Assembly (NCBI RefSeq): GCF_018873765.1
Contig: NW_025317532.1
Location: 1-64,000 of the forward strand
DNA from: Telopea speciosissima
Taxonomy: Eukaryota; Streptophyta; Magnoliopsida; Proteales; Proteaceae
Reading direction: 5' to 3'
DNA length: 64,000 nt
Shown here: positions 39,101 to 50,925 of the stretch, piece after piece
How positions within the stretch are numbered: position 1 is the stretch's first letter
How the letters are laid out: each line of letters opens with the position of its first letter
Translations under genes and position numbers: made by a program
Notes under the pieces: generated by a model
What the model was told of the DNA's origin: nothing
What the model saw: the letters and a program-made list of their open reading frames with translations, nothing else
The model's database searches: none

Positions 39101-41827
39101 TGAGAATCGATGCCACAAGTACCTCTGAATGGATTTGGCCTCGTCGAAGTGGTTAACAATGGTGCCCTGATAAATAGCAAAACAATCCCACTCAGGATCC
39201 ATGATTTGGAGGTAGGTAGAGAAATAACCAGGGAGGGTTTAAGAGTCCCCTTTTGGGTATATGAGAAGAGAATAGTCATATCCACCAACCTCAATGTAAT
39301 GGCTCCATAGTGCCCTAGCTTTCACTTTGGGGAAATTGATGACCGTCCATCTACAGACCACAAATGATCTCCACTGGCACTCCACAGAGACCGATTCTCA
39401 GCTGCCCCCTTCGTGGGACCTAGCGGTTTCTTCTGCAGTTAATATTGATAGAGAAACCATTTTCTCCGATGTCACTGATGATAATACCTTCGCCTAGTTG
39501 GTACCAAAGACGAACCACCAGCACCACCACTACCAGAATCTGATCTGCCTGCATAACTCAATCTTTCTCAAGCAAGAAGCACCATGCACATCATCATGAT
39601 CAATCACTCTCTATCCTCTAACCCCATGAATCTTTGATCATTTTAGGCACTAAAGCCTATTTTATGTGAAATTACATCATTTACCCCTATGTGAAAAGTT
39701 AAAACCAATTGTGCTGAGAGGCAAAAAGTATGGTTACAAATTGGTTACAATAAGACGAAAAAGATTAGTATGTCTTTTTATTTATTTATTATTTTTTGTA
39801 TAGGTTTGCTTGGCCTAGATAGTATAGAGGGCCTTCTTTTCTTCATCAATATAACTTTGATGATGGCTCCAAATATGGAGGAGGCTATCAGCCAAAATAA
39901 GAGTAAAAACTAGTGCACTAAACTTCAGATTTTACTTTTGGATTCAGAATAAACATGATTTAGTAAGTCAATCCTTCTTTTCCTATACCAACATACACAC
40001 ACACAGGGAGAACTACAACTACCATTATGAAGCCTGTATAAGTGATGGCCATGCTGTTTATTCTATATTGGGGAAACATCTGTTCTACCACCTCCACCAT
40101 TAGTCTTGCTAATCTTACTTGTTAGCCAATTTATGTGCATAGATGGTAATTCAATTTAGCTTCACAGCACAAAATGTCACCCAATACAAGGGAGTATTGA
40201 ATAGGTTCAGCAACAGACAAGAGAAGAAATAGAACAATTAAACCAAAGAGTGCAGGTAAACAATCCTGAATATAAACTTTGACGAAAAAGATAAACAGAA
40301 TACATAATGACAAGGAGAATTAAGAATTAGAGTCAGTGCCGAACCTCACTATGGGATGGGAATGAGTAATTTAATGAGTACTGTGGTGTTCAAGAGTCAG
40401 GCGGACCAGCCTCTGCATTGCCAACATAACAGTTAAAATAGAATTATAGTACTTTTTTTTTTGGGCGAGGGGAGGGAATCAAAAATTTAATGATGGCATG
40501 GTGAAAGCCTAAGCTTGACACCTCTGGCACCATGTACAACAAAAATTATCTGATTAGACACCAGAGATGCATGATGAATCTACAAATGTCTATTGACTAC
40601 GACTGAAGATGTTCTATCAAAATCATACCTGTTGAGGGGACTCAAGGTCAGGAGAACTCTTAGAAAGTTCACTAAGTGCTTTACGGTTCGAATGGCACCG
40701 CATTACTTTTGCCAAAACCTGCAGTCAAGAAGGTAGAAAACTACAATATTATTGATAATGGAATAACTCCATGACCAAAAGTGCATCCCAAAATATTGAC
40801 TCCTAGTTTTGTTAGCGTACCTTTAAATCTTCATCTTTCGTAAATGTCTTCAGAAATGCAGCCAATGTATCCACTGTCCTTCGTGCAGGATCACTTACGC
40901 TAGAACCGAACCTTTTATCATAGAAATTCAAAAACTCTTTCCAGCCCCCTTTGGCACCCTTCATACCATGTTTTTGGGTCCACCTCACAATTTCAGCGAG
41001 AACCTAACAACATTATAGTTGGTGAACATGAATTAAGATACGAAAAATGGTTGGGGAGGACATCAATTTTTTTATTTTTTTTTTTAAAAAAGAGTAAAAA
41101 AGTGACCCTCTCCCAAGAAAATTTATAAATACCAACCAAAGAAACATTTTCATTACAGAATAAAAATGATAATAAGACGCATTATTGAGCTAAAACCACT
41201 AATAATTCATACATAGAATTAGTATTGCCCAAACAGGTGGTAAACAAAGTTCTAAATGCTAGACTTTTACGATCTAACACCATCAGATTTGAACAAACCA
41301 ATTTTCAAATCTACATTGTGCAGCAATGGGAGCAGAATGGACAAAATTTCATCTTGGCGAGTTTATTAGACACGTAAAATATATACAAGTGAGAAGAGAC
41401 CTGCAGTTCAAGGTCAAGGTTCGTAGGCTCATGCATACTAACTAGTATAGTGTTTTGCCCAGAGATTTCACATTTATGCTGATCCCAAAGTACCAAAATC
41501 CTGGTGCTTTACTTAGAAACCGTTTAATTTATCCAAAATGTAAAATTGAATATAGCCCATATATTCAATTTTGATAAGTAACAAGCAGAAACCTCACTAT
41601 AAAATCCACCCCAAAAGGTCCGGAACTCCCAAAATGTGTAATTGAAGAACTGTAAACAAGCTAACTCACTCAGTATGTGAGAATACAAAGTAGTTACAAA
41701 CATGGTCGAGAATCAGGATTAAACAATAAAGGCATCCTTTACTAACAGAGAGATGGCAGTTGGTCAGGATGGAATGGGAGCTTACCTCCTTTTCTGCAGC
41801 GTCAATCTTCTTGTCCATTGGCGACAT
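27122..41827 (-). CDS. SDN: Small RNA degrading nuclease (SDN-like, DEDDh 3'-5' exonuclease), possibly damaged
   Basis: SDN enzymes trim mature plant small RNAs from the 3' end. Exons read on the minus strand: 41827-41786, 41003-40821, 40718-40629, 32739-32599, 32371-32255, 32164-32095, 31938-31843, about 28829-28691, 28606-28499, 28089-27985, 27460-27122. The N-terminal domain has GGWKEFLNFYDKRFGSS; the exonuclease has IDCEMV (Asp, Glu), VGHSLNNDLR (Asp) and HNCLDDA (His, Asp). An RRM-like part (LLLHRIPVDVP, then YSVFAIF) and a C-terminal coiled coil follow. Oddities: the exon that usually joins exon 3 to the nuclease domain was not found in the 7.9-kb intron; exon 7 ends in TGTTAAG, where one extra T makes a stop; the exon 8 acceptor reads TG instead of AG and the exon has one extra T. 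The start is the first ATG, 14 codons before a perfect donor. Confidence 0.8.
28969..29090. repeat. 79-bp-spaced direct repeat in an SDN intron
   Basis: Two copies of a roughly 43-bp block containing TTAAAGAAGAGACAAAAGAA, at 28969-29013 and 29048-29090. Confidence 0.6.
29170..29455 (+). mobile_element. RTE-type LINE 3' ends, two overlapping relics
   Basis: 29187-29245 has GTATGACCTCGGATAGAGCC and GGAGGGCAAGGATCCATG; 29388-29450 has GATCCATGTTGCTGACCCCA, then AAGTTGGGATAAGGCTGAG and a TTGTTGTTG tail. Both are blocks of the conserved 3' end of plant RTE LINEs. No coding part is attached. They lie inside the SDN intron between exons 7 and 8. Confidence 0.65.
30782..30868 (+). mobile_element. 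Au SINE, truncated copy
   Basis: Matches the tRNA-derived 5' half of Au SINE (TGAGGGTGGAACTTGGTGCA, then a second box with TTCAAGTC). It ends where sequence like 30690-30780 starts again, so it was cut by a roughly 170-bp tandem duplication shared with 30948. Confidence 0.7.
30948..31117 (+). mobile_element. Au SINE, near full length
   Basis: Recognised from the conserved plant Au SINE: a tRNA-like head with GGTGCAACGGTAAGGTTGCT, then GGCTGCATACATTATGACCC, GTGGCGGGAGCC and a short pyrimidine tail. No open gene. It lies in an SDN intron in antisense to that gene. Confidence 0.85.
31428..31600 (+). mobile_element. Candidate tRNA-derived SINE
   Basis: The region has A-box-like and B-box-like blocks (TGGCTTGCCAGTAGAGTG and GGGATCGACTCTC) spaced as in a tRNA head, followed by unrelated sequence and an A-rich end near 31608. 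The family is not identified. Confidence 0.4.
35915..37263 (-). mobile_element. RTE-type LINE, 5'-truncated relic
   Basis: The 3' end lies at 35915, seen on the plus strand as CAACAACAACAACTCAGCCT followed by the conserved GGGGTCGGCT block. 36784-36368 (minus) encodes a reverse transcriptase segment with the LFVDEIVLVDET catalytic loop (usually FADD), a KTEYM-like motif changed to ETEYM, and the GWMKWRGA segment. Earlier RT pieces extend to 37263. Stops and frameshifts are scattered throughout. It lies in the large SDN intron. Confidence 0.8.
37967..38654 (-). mobile_element. RTE-type LINE, second relic
   Basis: 3' end at about 37967 with the GGGGTCGGCTAAATGGATCC block. 38654-38319 (minus) encodes the post-catalytic part of the RT, with MKWRGTLGVLCDKHMP, YGAECWAVK and LRWYGHVQRRPMD. 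The catalytic loop is not included. Confidence 0.8.
38655..39010 (-). mobile_element. RTE-type LINE, third relic with an internal 210-bp duplication
   Basis: 38690-38895 repeats 38479-38690 with modest divergence, so part of the same RTE region was duplicated in tandem. The following minus-strand frame has FRYMGSTINKEGGIEDDV and KAGWMKW, typical of RTE reverse transcriptase. Upstream of 39010 the frame continues into sequence I do not recognise. Confidence 0.65.
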
Positions 41828-42600
41828 GGTCGCGAGGCACTCTGTGAAACACACAGAGACAGAGGTTTTCGTAAGAGAAGCAAAGGAAGAGTGGGATTTT
41901 ATCTCCTTTCAAGGAAAACTAGGGTTTTCATTGTTCGGTTTTACCCCAGAAACTCAGACCAAGTCCCTCAAGTTTCCGACACTTCTCGGATTGTTTCCCG
42001 CCGCATGGGTTAGGGAAGAAGAGAAGCACATGAAGCGACGAACACGGGTTTTAAGCCGATGGTTGGAATACAGGTTTAATGAGTCGACTCGACTTGTTGA
42101 AACTTCTTACTGGGGAGAGTCACTAACGAGTCAGGCCGAGTCAAATAATTTTAAAATAGTCTAGAATAAATATTAACAATTTGGAAATAAAGGCGAAGGA
42201 CCTAATTTTCCTTAAGCCAAGGTGAAGGAGGAAATCCTTCACGATGGCCATCATGCACTTGCGGATCACGATCGTCTCTAGGGAGTAGGGAACGCTCAAG
42301 GCACTGTCAGCTGTTGGGCTATGTAGCACACATCCCTAGGCATGCACCGAGATGTGTGCGACATAGCTCAACCGCTGGATGCCCCCTGGCAGCACTCTGG
42401 GCGCACGCCTCCCTGGAGACGAGCTAAATTGTGCACTTGCATGAGTGCCTAGGATCATTGAAGGGCATTTTAGACCTCTAAAACATATAAGAGAACAATG
42501 ATGATCATATAGATTCATAGATAAACCATTCATCATAGGTGAAGGAAAACTTCCCCCTTCACTTTAAGTCATGGAGTCTCGTAAAACTTAGTTTGCCTAC
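41828..42600. other. Upstream flank of SDN and a hairpin-rich segment
   Basis: 41828-42160 should hold the SDN 5' UTR and promoter; no defined element was recognised. 42180-42575 has hairpins built on GTGAAGGAGGAAATCCTTCAC and GTGAAGG...CCTTCAC near both ends, suggesting a small non-autonomous DNA element, but its exact ends and target duplication were not resolved. Confidence 0.4.
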
Positions 42601-42744
42601 TAATTAAGCGGAAGAAGCATATGGTATGTTACACTTTTGAGTCTCACATTGGTTGCCTTAGTGACTTGACATGTGCTCATAACACTTTGGGCTCTCCCTC
42701 CTCTCAAGCTAGCTTTTGTGCTGGGCTCTATGATCCATTAAGAT

Positions 42745-43062
42745 GTTTTCCCATCTATCAAGCAGTCAAAGAACAAATAACTCTAGATTTCTTAGATCCG
42801 CGGGCCAACATACTTTCATCCAATCTACCCTTTTTTGCTATACCTCAATTTTATGTCTTGCTTCCACCTCCCTCATCCGAGCATTCAATAATCCGGATCA
42901 GAGTAGTAGAGATTTCTTTTGGAGCTTTAGAGATAAGAAATTGGTTCCAATTGTTACTTGGTCTTCCATTTGTAAGCCTAGAAACTTAGTAGGATTGAAC
43001 TCAGAACGGTCCCCATTCATATGAACAAGGCCCTACTAGCTAAAAAAGTTTGGAAACTCCTC
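42745..43062 (+). pseudogene. L1-type reverse transcriptase fragment (thumb region)
   Basis: Across two frames the plus strand encodes SSRDFFWSF, TWSSICKPRN and then MNKALLAKKVWKLLK, the conserved stretch after the RT palm of plant L1 elements. It is cut at its 3' end by the MITE at 43065. It is in the opposite orientation to the large L1 that follows. Confidence 0.7.
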
Positions 43063-43064
43063 AA

Positions 43065-43230
43065 ATAATTATCACCTCCAATTTGTGGGCACCTCCAATT
43101 TCTCTAATAGGGGGGAGTGAACCCCACTTTGGGCAGTGTTTTCGGGCAGGGGATAGGGTGGTCATTTCTGCCCCCATGTGAGGAATTAGAGGAATTGGAA
43201 AGGGCAGCGAATTGGAGGGAATAACGATTC
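43065..43230. mobile_element. Mutator-type MITE with an 11-bp target duplication
   Basis: A 166-bp element whose ends pair (left ATAATTATCACCTCCAATT; inverse of right GAATCGTTATTCCCTCCAAT). Direct repeats AAACTCCTCAA flank it at 43054-43064 and 43231-43241. It is inserted in or beside the LINE fragment ending at 43062. Confidence 0.8.
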
Positions 43231-43385
43231 AAACTCCTCAACCCATCTTCGTCTCTTTCAAGGGAAACAAATGAAGGCTAAAAAAAAAAAAGGGGACGGG
43301 TATTCAGCTTGCAAAGCTACAAGGGTTGACAATTGTAAAACCAACATTTCTTCTTTCTTTTTCTTTTTTGTGGTAAAAAGGGATT

Positions 43386-46300
43386 TTATTGAAGTGGGCA
43401 AGAGGAGCTCAAGACATCCTGATTACAAATATCAAGAAGCCAAGGAGAGGAAGTTGGCCAAACCGTCATACTTGCCAAAGACAAGGCCATCCTAGTTAGA
43501 GAATGTGCAGCAAAGTTAGCACCTCTAGAAACATGAACAAAAGTATAATAGGGGATACTTGAGGCTATATGTGCAATATCCTCCACGATACTAGCCACTG
43601 ATAACGGAGGATGGGAGTTAACACCATTCAGGAAAGTCACCATCTCAAAATTATCAGACTCAACCTCCACTTGATGATGCCCCGCATCTGCAGCTGCACT
43701 AACACCTTTGAGAATCGCTAAAGCCTCACCAATAAGAGCTTCATCAAACACAAGGGGTTCTGAGACTGCCATAGATGGAATACCCAAGTGATTTCGTATG
43801 ATGAATCCCACCCCACCCATAATAGAATCTCTTGGGAGAGCCGCATCGCAATTCAGTTTCAAAGTGCCAGCTGAAGGAGATTTCCATTTCGGAGTAGGGG
43901 ATGTCTCCACATAGCCGAGCGCTGGACCAGTATTTAAGACCTTGCCATTCTCAATGTCCATGAAATCGTTAAAGGCTTGTTGGGCCTTGGAGAAGACTTC
44001 AACCGGTGAGAGCTCCTTGTGGTTCAAAATCAACTCGTTCCTCGCTAGCCAAAGGGACCAGCACACAACGGAGAAGAGACTTAACACTTCAGCACTGCTC
44101 TTCTTAGAGGGAAAACCAAACCGATCCCACGCTTGCAATAAGTTCTCGGGCCGAGGAGGGGCATTGCTTGGGACGATGAAAGTCAAATCGCTGCCGAACC
44201 AAGTAGCTCTAGCAAAGGGGCAGTCTAGGAGAATGTGGTTGCAGGATTCCATCTCTGCCCCACACCTAGGACAACCAAGATCGATGGGAATGTTGCGTTT
44301 TTTTAGGTTTTCGCCAGTAGCAAGGCCTTGAGCGCAACATTTTCATAGAAAATACCTTATCTTGGGAAGAGTCTTGCAATTTCAAATTAGCTTCCAGACT
44401 TTAGGGGGAATCTCTTGCCATTCTTTCCTGCGGGAAGAAGAGGCCTCGGCTTCTGTTAGGATATCTCTTTGGTTAGATAGAAGGTGATACGCTGTTTTCA
44501 CCAAGAAAATCCCATTTCGAGATCCTCCCCAAACAAGGCAATCCTCTCGAAGAATTAAATTGAGTCTGATCTTCAAAATTGCCTCACGATCGACCTGGCC
44601 AAAGAAAGCATTCAAAAGATCCATTCTCCAAGCTCTGTTAATAGGATCGATAAGGTCACTGACTTTCTGAAGATCACAAAGGAGAGGTTTAGGCCCTTGG
44701 ATTTTAAAATTGGGATGAGAAGGTACCCAATTACTTCCCCAAATGTCGATCCTCTCTCCATCACCAATCCTCCATAGAAGACCATTCTCTAGCACTTTCC
44801 TGCCTGCCAATATGCTCCTCCAAACCCAAGAAGGACTACTACCAACTGGAGCTTTAAGAAAATCGCCATGGAGAAAGTAAATCGCCTACATAAATCGAGC
44901 CCAAAAAGAATCTTGGTTATCCCATTACCTCCAAGCTACCTTAGAAAGGAGAGCTCGGTTGTGAAGAATAGGGTCCCTAAACCCAAGCCCTCCCTTCTCT
45001 TTGGATCGACACAAACGGGTCCAAGAGATCCAGTGCATTTTCCTTTCCTGCTCCTTTTGGCCCCAGAAAAAATTTAACATAGCCTTTCGGACAGTATTAT
45101 GATGAGAAGCAAGAAGGGTAAAGTGAGAGGCTGCAACGGTAGATAGAGAAGAAGCCACTGATTTAATCAAAATCTCTTTTCTTGCTGGTGATAGAAGTTG
45201 GTGTTTCCAACCTTGAACTCTTCTGTTAGTTTTATCGGCCAACTCTTTAAACACCTCTGATTTGGACACCCCAATTTCAGATGGCAACCCCAAGTATTTT
45301 GATGGCCCATTCCCATAAGGAATCTTAAGAGTACGGGAAATCCACCTTTTTAATCGATTGGGAGTGTTAGGGCTGAAGGTGAGACAAGATTTCTTAAGAT
45401 TGATCTGTTGGCCACTGGCTTTGCAATACAGCTCCAAGCATGCAATAAGATGATCAACGTTATGCAGTTTAACCTCAGAAAACAAGAGACAGTCATCAGC
45501 AAATAGAAGGTGAGTGACTTCAGGGGCCCGATTCTTCACTTGGATGCCATGAATGAGATTGCCTTCTTCTGCTGCCCCAACAATAGAACTGAACACCTGA
45601 GAGCACAAGATGAAAAATAAAAGGGGATAGGGGATCTCCCTGCCGAATACCTCTAGTAGGAAAGAAGGACCCCCTCACTGCCCCATTCACCAACAAAGAG
45701 TACGAGACAGAAGTGATACATTCCATTACAATATTAACACATTGATTACAAAAGCCCAATCCGGTGAGTGCTTCTCTAATAAAATCGTTTCTAGCCTATC
45801 ATAAGCCTTTTTCATATCAAGCTTAATGCTCATGTATCTCTTCTTTGATTTTTTTTCTATTCTTAATGTAATGAAAAAGTTCATGGGCAATAAAAATATT
45901 ATCCGAGATCAGACGATCTGGGACAAAGGCAGATTGAAAAGGAGAAATAATACCACTGAGGCCCAATTTTAATCTATCAGCAAGAATTTTAGAGATTACC
46001 TTCACCACGACTCCACAAAGGCTGATGGGGCGAAATTGTTCTGCTTGCTCTGGAGATGGAGATTTTGGAATGAGGCAAATGAAAGTCTTGTTGAGGTCTC
46101 TCGGTAAGGAACCTGAACTGAAGAACTCAGTAACACAGTGATGAATATCCTCCTTAGTCAAATTCCATAATTTTTGAAAAAATAGAGGGGGAAATCCATC
46201 AGGTCCGGGGGATTTTAGGGGACCCATAGAAGATAGAGCTGCCGAAGTTTCCTCCATAGTAGGTGTGACACAAAGAGTTACGTTCAAGTCCTCCGACACC

Positions 46301-47572
46301 ACCGGCTGAACATAGGAAAAGGCTTGATCGAGGCTACCCGTTTCCACTCCTTGAGAAGAAACTGCTTCTTTAAAGTGAGAGATAAGCTCCGAAAAGGACT
46401 TCATCTTCCGAAATGGTCCACTCGCCAGAGGCTTTCCTCAATTTAAGAATGCGATTCCGTTGCCGCCTTGTGATAGTTGATGCATGGAAAAAGGCCGAAT
46501 TCTTGTCACCACTTTGAATCCAATCCACTCTTGATTTTTTATGCCACATCATTTCTTCTTTAGCTAGCTCCTCTTCTAACTCCCTTGAAATAGAATCAAC
46601 CGAGTCCTGACAATAGTCACCTGGCAGCTGACTTTGCATTTGCTCCAACTTAGCCTTCAAGGCTTTAATTTTAGATTGAACATGCCCCAAAGTATCCTTA
46701 TTCCACTTCTTCAAGGCAGTTTCACAATTCTTAGATTTAAGCATCACAGGAGGAACATTATCTTGGTAAGGAGTTGTAGTCCAAGCTTGACTCGCTACTT
46801 CTTTGCAACCAGGGTGCCGAAGCCACATAGCCTCAAATCTAAATGGGCGAGGACCACCCGATTTACCACCATCGGTGTCCACAAGGAGAGGATTATGGTC
46901 AGAGCAAAAGGCTGGGTGAATAAAAACTATGGCGTCAACGAATAAGGTTCTCCATTCGGGATTGGCTAGGGCCCGATCAAGTCTGATTCTGATATTCGAG
47001 TCACCCTTCCTCCTATTGGTCCAAGTGAACTTGGGACCATTTGAACCTAAATCCATGAGGCTGCACCGATCCATCATATCATGGAATTGATCCAAATCTC
47101 TCCCTCCCTGATGGTTACCCCTTGATTTCTCATGCCATCCCAAATAAGAATTAAAATCCCCTACACAAATCCAAGGTTCTCGCCTAGATTCGCCAAGAGA
47201 TATAAGCCGATCCCACACAAGATGTCTCTGATTCCTGACGGGATCACCATAGACACAAGAAAGAAGAAACTTACTTCCTTGATTAGTTGAAACCATTGTG
47301 CCCAGAATTCTTTTGGATGCAAATATCACTTGAATCGAAATATGCTGCTGCCATAATATCGCCAATCCTCCCGAGGCCCCATTGGAATTCACAGTATAAC
47401 AACCAAAAAACTTCAACCTTCTCTTCAGCTTCTCCATTCTATTTTCTTGGCTTTTGGTTTCTATTAAGAACAGAATATCAGGAGACTCTGAATTGGAGAG
47501 ATTTCTTAAAGCTCGAACTGATCGAGGGCTCCCCAACCCTTGGCAGTTCCAGCTAATGATCTTCATGGCCAC
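43386..47572 (-). pseudogene. L1 ORF2 (endonuclease, RT, zinc knuckle, RNase H), broken
   Basis: Domains in order on the minus strand: an APE-type endonuclease with ISWNCQGLG at the start, then ETKSQ, VGDFNSYLG and SDHNPLL; the RT with [34 protein letters not shown] and the FADD catalytic loop; a zf-RVT segment; and RNase H with KLNCDAAL, GEALAI and VESDN. The reading frame is interrupted at several places (46370-46404, about 45823-45760, 45520-45608, 44925-44810, 44382-44252). The endonuclease part stays open for 400 codons. It starts at the ATG used by this class, right after ORF1. Confidence 0.9.
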
Positions 47573-47880
47573 CCGTGGGACTGATAAACCCCAGTCTCCA
47601 CGGGTCCCTTCGATAAAAAAGGCTCAGTAGTAATGTTATGTTGCCCAGCTTCCATGACTTCAACTGTTGGCCCATCGTTGATGCTCTCGACAGCCAGTTT
47701 CCTTCCAAGACGAGCCTTTTTAACCTTCCGAACAGCTCTGGTTGAATCTGATATATATAGGGAATGTCTACCTTTAGAAGTTTGGGGTGGGGCACGCTGG
47801 GTGCGATAAAGTTGGGTAGGAGTAGAGTTATGGGAAGGTTGCGGGGAAGGTATAGTGTATGGTATCTGTGGAACATTTGG
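47573..47880 (-). pseudogene. L1 ORF1 C-terminal part
   Basis: Minus-strand frame with a proline- and threonine-rich stretch and then basic sequence (RKVKKARLGRK) ending in a stop next to the ORF2 ATG. This position and composition match the ORF1 tail of plant L1 elements. It is cut at about 47880, where Copia sequence begins. Confidence 0.55.
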
Positions 47881-47884
47881 AACA

Positions 47885-50663
47885 TTTGGACTCTAGGTCA
47901 CCCTGGTTCATCCATTTTATCTTCTTTGAAACATTTGGACTCTAATATTAATTTTCATAAGGATTGTTCATGTATTGTTTGCCCTATGGCAAAACAAACA
48001 CGCTTACCATTTCCAAATAACTCTATTTCAACTACATCTATTTTTGATATGATACATCTTGACGTTTGGGGACCGTATAGAACTCCAACCTTATTCGGGG
48101 CACGTTATTTTCTAACCATTGTGGATGATTTTTCTAGAACAACTTGGGTTTATCTTATGCAGCACAAAGCTGAAGTTCCTTTGTTGATCCAATCTTTTTT
48201 TTCAATGGTTGCAACACAATTTGGCATCCAAATTAAAATCTTTCGGTCCGATCAAGGCACATAATTTTTAAACCACCCTACATTTCAACATCTACAAACC
48301 TTAGGGGTTCTCCACCAATACAGTTATGTTGGCACACCACAGCAAAATAGTGTGGCGGAACGCAAGCACCGCCACCTTCTCAATGTGGCTCGTGCTTTGC
48401 GCTTCCAAGCCCATTTACCCATTAAATTTTGGGGTGACTGCATCCTAACAGCCACCTATTTAATTAACCGTTTACCCACCTCTGTTTTACAAGGAAAAAC
48501 CCCATATGAATTACTTTTTGGTAAACGGCCTTTTTTTTCCAACCTAAGGGTTTTTGGGTGCCTATGCTTCGCAAGAAACACTTCACCTGCTCATAAGTTT
48601 GATAAACGTGCCTCCCCGGGAGTTTTTATCGGTTACCCATTCGGGCAAAAGGGGTATCGTGTCTATGATCTTCAAATAGAAAAAATCATAATTTCTCGGG
48701 ATGTCACATTTCATGAACATGTATTTCCTTTTGAAAAAATTTCAGATTCCACCGAGCAATCGGTGCGCCCTCTTCTACCCATTGGTAATGAGGAGGATGA
48801 GGCTCTAGCTCCATTAACCAACGAGCTACCTGTCCCACCTCCCATTGCGCCTTCTAGTCCACCATCACCACCACCCACCACCGACCCTTCACCACCTCCT
48901 GCTCCACCACCACCCCCAACCGTACCACCACTTGCACCAACAAATCCTAGACCGCAGCGGATTAGACTCAAGCCCAAACACCTCAATGATTATCAATGCT
49001 CGTTTACACACTCGCAATTGCCGTCTTCAACAACAGTCCAAGGTACCTCTCATCCACTTCATCCTTACTTACAATACAATCGTTTTTCCACAAAACATAT
49101 TGCTTTCCTTTCCTCTTTGATTAGTACCACAGAACCTGTTACATTTACAGAGGCAATGAAATACCTGCAGTGGAGCAATGCAATGAAGGCAGAAATTTTG
49201 GCTCTCTTTGAAAATCAGACATGGTCCCTAGTCCCATTACCGCCTGGCAAGAAACCCATTGGATCAAAATGGGTGTACAAAATCAAACGGCGTTCTGATG
49301 GTTCAATCGAACGCTACAAGGCTCGCTTAGTGGCTAAGGGTTACAATCAAGTGGAAGGTATTGATTACATCGATACCTTTGTACCTGTCGCAAAACTAGT
49401 AACAGTTCGCACCCTCATTGCCTTAGCAGCTGTGAAAAGATGGGTCCTTCACCAAATGGACGTTCATAATGCATTTCTACATGGGGATCTCAACGAAGAT
49501 GTCTATATGACACCCCCGGGCTATCGTCGAAAGGGGGAGACCCTTGTTTGCAAGCTCCAAAAATCTCTATATGGCTTGAAACAAGCGTCTCGACAATGGT
49601 TCTCCAAATTTTCAACGGCTCTACTCACATTTGGATTCTCCTAATCAAAGGCAGACAATTCCTTATTTATTTTGAACCAAGACACCAAAAGTGTCTACAT
49701 TGTGCTCTACGTAGACGACATTATCATCACTGGCACAGATAGCACCTTGATCGACACAGTGAAAAACTTTCTCTTCAACAATTTTCACATCAAGGACCTT
49801 GGCCAGTTAAAATTCTTCTTGGGCATTGAAGTTGCCAGAGCACACCAAGGGATTTACCTCTCACAGCGGAAATATGCCTTAGACATCCTTCAAGACAGTG
49901 GTTTCACTGGAACTCGGCCAGCTGACACCCCTATGGAGCTCAACTTGCGTCTCACTGATTCCCAAGGAGAGCTCCTCACTGAACCTGCTTCTTATCGCAG
50001 GCTTGTTGGGCGATTAATATATCTCACAGTAACGAGACCAGATATCACTCACACTATCAATATTCTAAGCCAGTTCATGCATGCTCCTCGGCAACCCCAT
50101 TTAGATGCCGCGCACAGGTTACTGCGGTTCTTGAAAGCCACCCCAAGCCAGGGAATTTTTTTCTCAGCCAATACCGAGCTCAATATTAGTGGTTACTGTG
50201 ACTCGGACTGGGCAACTTGCCCCATGACCCGGTGATCCATGACGGGCTACTACATATTTCTTGGATCTGGCCCAATCTCTTGGAAGACCAAGAAACAAAC
50301 CACTGTCTCACATAGTTCGGCGGAAGCAGAATATAGGGCCATGGCTGCTGCAACCTGCGAACTCACCTGGATATCCTATCTACTACATGATTTGGGCATT
50401 GTTCCTACCTCACCAATCCCATTATACTGTGACAATTAGGCGGCCATTCACATCGCCTCGAATCCCGTTTTTCATGAACGTACGAAGCATATCGAGATTG
50501 ATTGCCATGTTATTCGTGACAAACTCCAACAAGGCTTTCTCCGTCCGGCAAAGATTGCAAGCTCCGCCCAAATTGCCGATCTCTTTACCAAATCACTTGG
50601 CCGGGAACAATTCAACGGTCTTGCTTCCAAGTTGGGCATTTGTAACCTACACGCTCCAACTTG
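47885..50663 (+). pseudogene. Copia polyprotein fragment (integrase, RT, RNase H) with four nonsense codons
   Basis: All parts are in one reading frame with no frameshift. Motifs: TLGHPGSS, CPMAKQTRLPF, DVWGPYRTP, a proline-rich linker (about 48835-48950), FLHGD, YVDD at about 49708, CDSDWA and SSAEAEYRA. The frame is closed by four stops: TAA 48262-48264 (in place of Glu in the DQGTE motif), TAA 49642-49644, TGA 50233-50235 and TAG 50437-50439. The last three each differ from the expected codon by one C-to-T change. The natural stop is the TGA overlapping the polypurine tract. Confidence 0.9.
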
Positions 50664-50671
50664 AGGGGGAG

Positions 50672-50925
50672 TATTACCGTATGAATCTTCATAATCTGCT
50701 GAGTAGGATGATTGATTGTATATTCATTGTATAGCTTGATTCTAGGCTTGGGATAGTTGAGAATAACTTGATCTTAGGAATCATGTTGATTGTATATTAT
50801 TGTATAGCTTGATCCTAGGACTATGTTGGGTATTTGAATTTTGTATCTCTTGTATATATGGATGCCTCCATATCAATAGAAGGTAACCATTTCCATTCAA
50901 ATCCTTGTCTTTAGTATTTCCATAT
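50672..50925 (+). repeat. 3' LTR-like segment of the second Copia
   Basis: Starts TATTACCGTATGAATC directly after the polypurine tract, comparable to the TCTTACCAT start of the other Copia. It contains a repeated TTGTATATTnATTGTATAGC block. No partner LTR exists, so the end is approximate. Confidence 0.6.

Noticed and set aside
41753-42164. 134-codon plus-strand frame over the SDN start
   Set aside because: It is antisense to SDN exon 1 and its leader, with no domain.
48711-49120. Gly-rich and His-rich open frames opposite or overlapping the Copia linker
   Set aside because: Shadow frames of the proline-rich linker of the Copia polyprotein.
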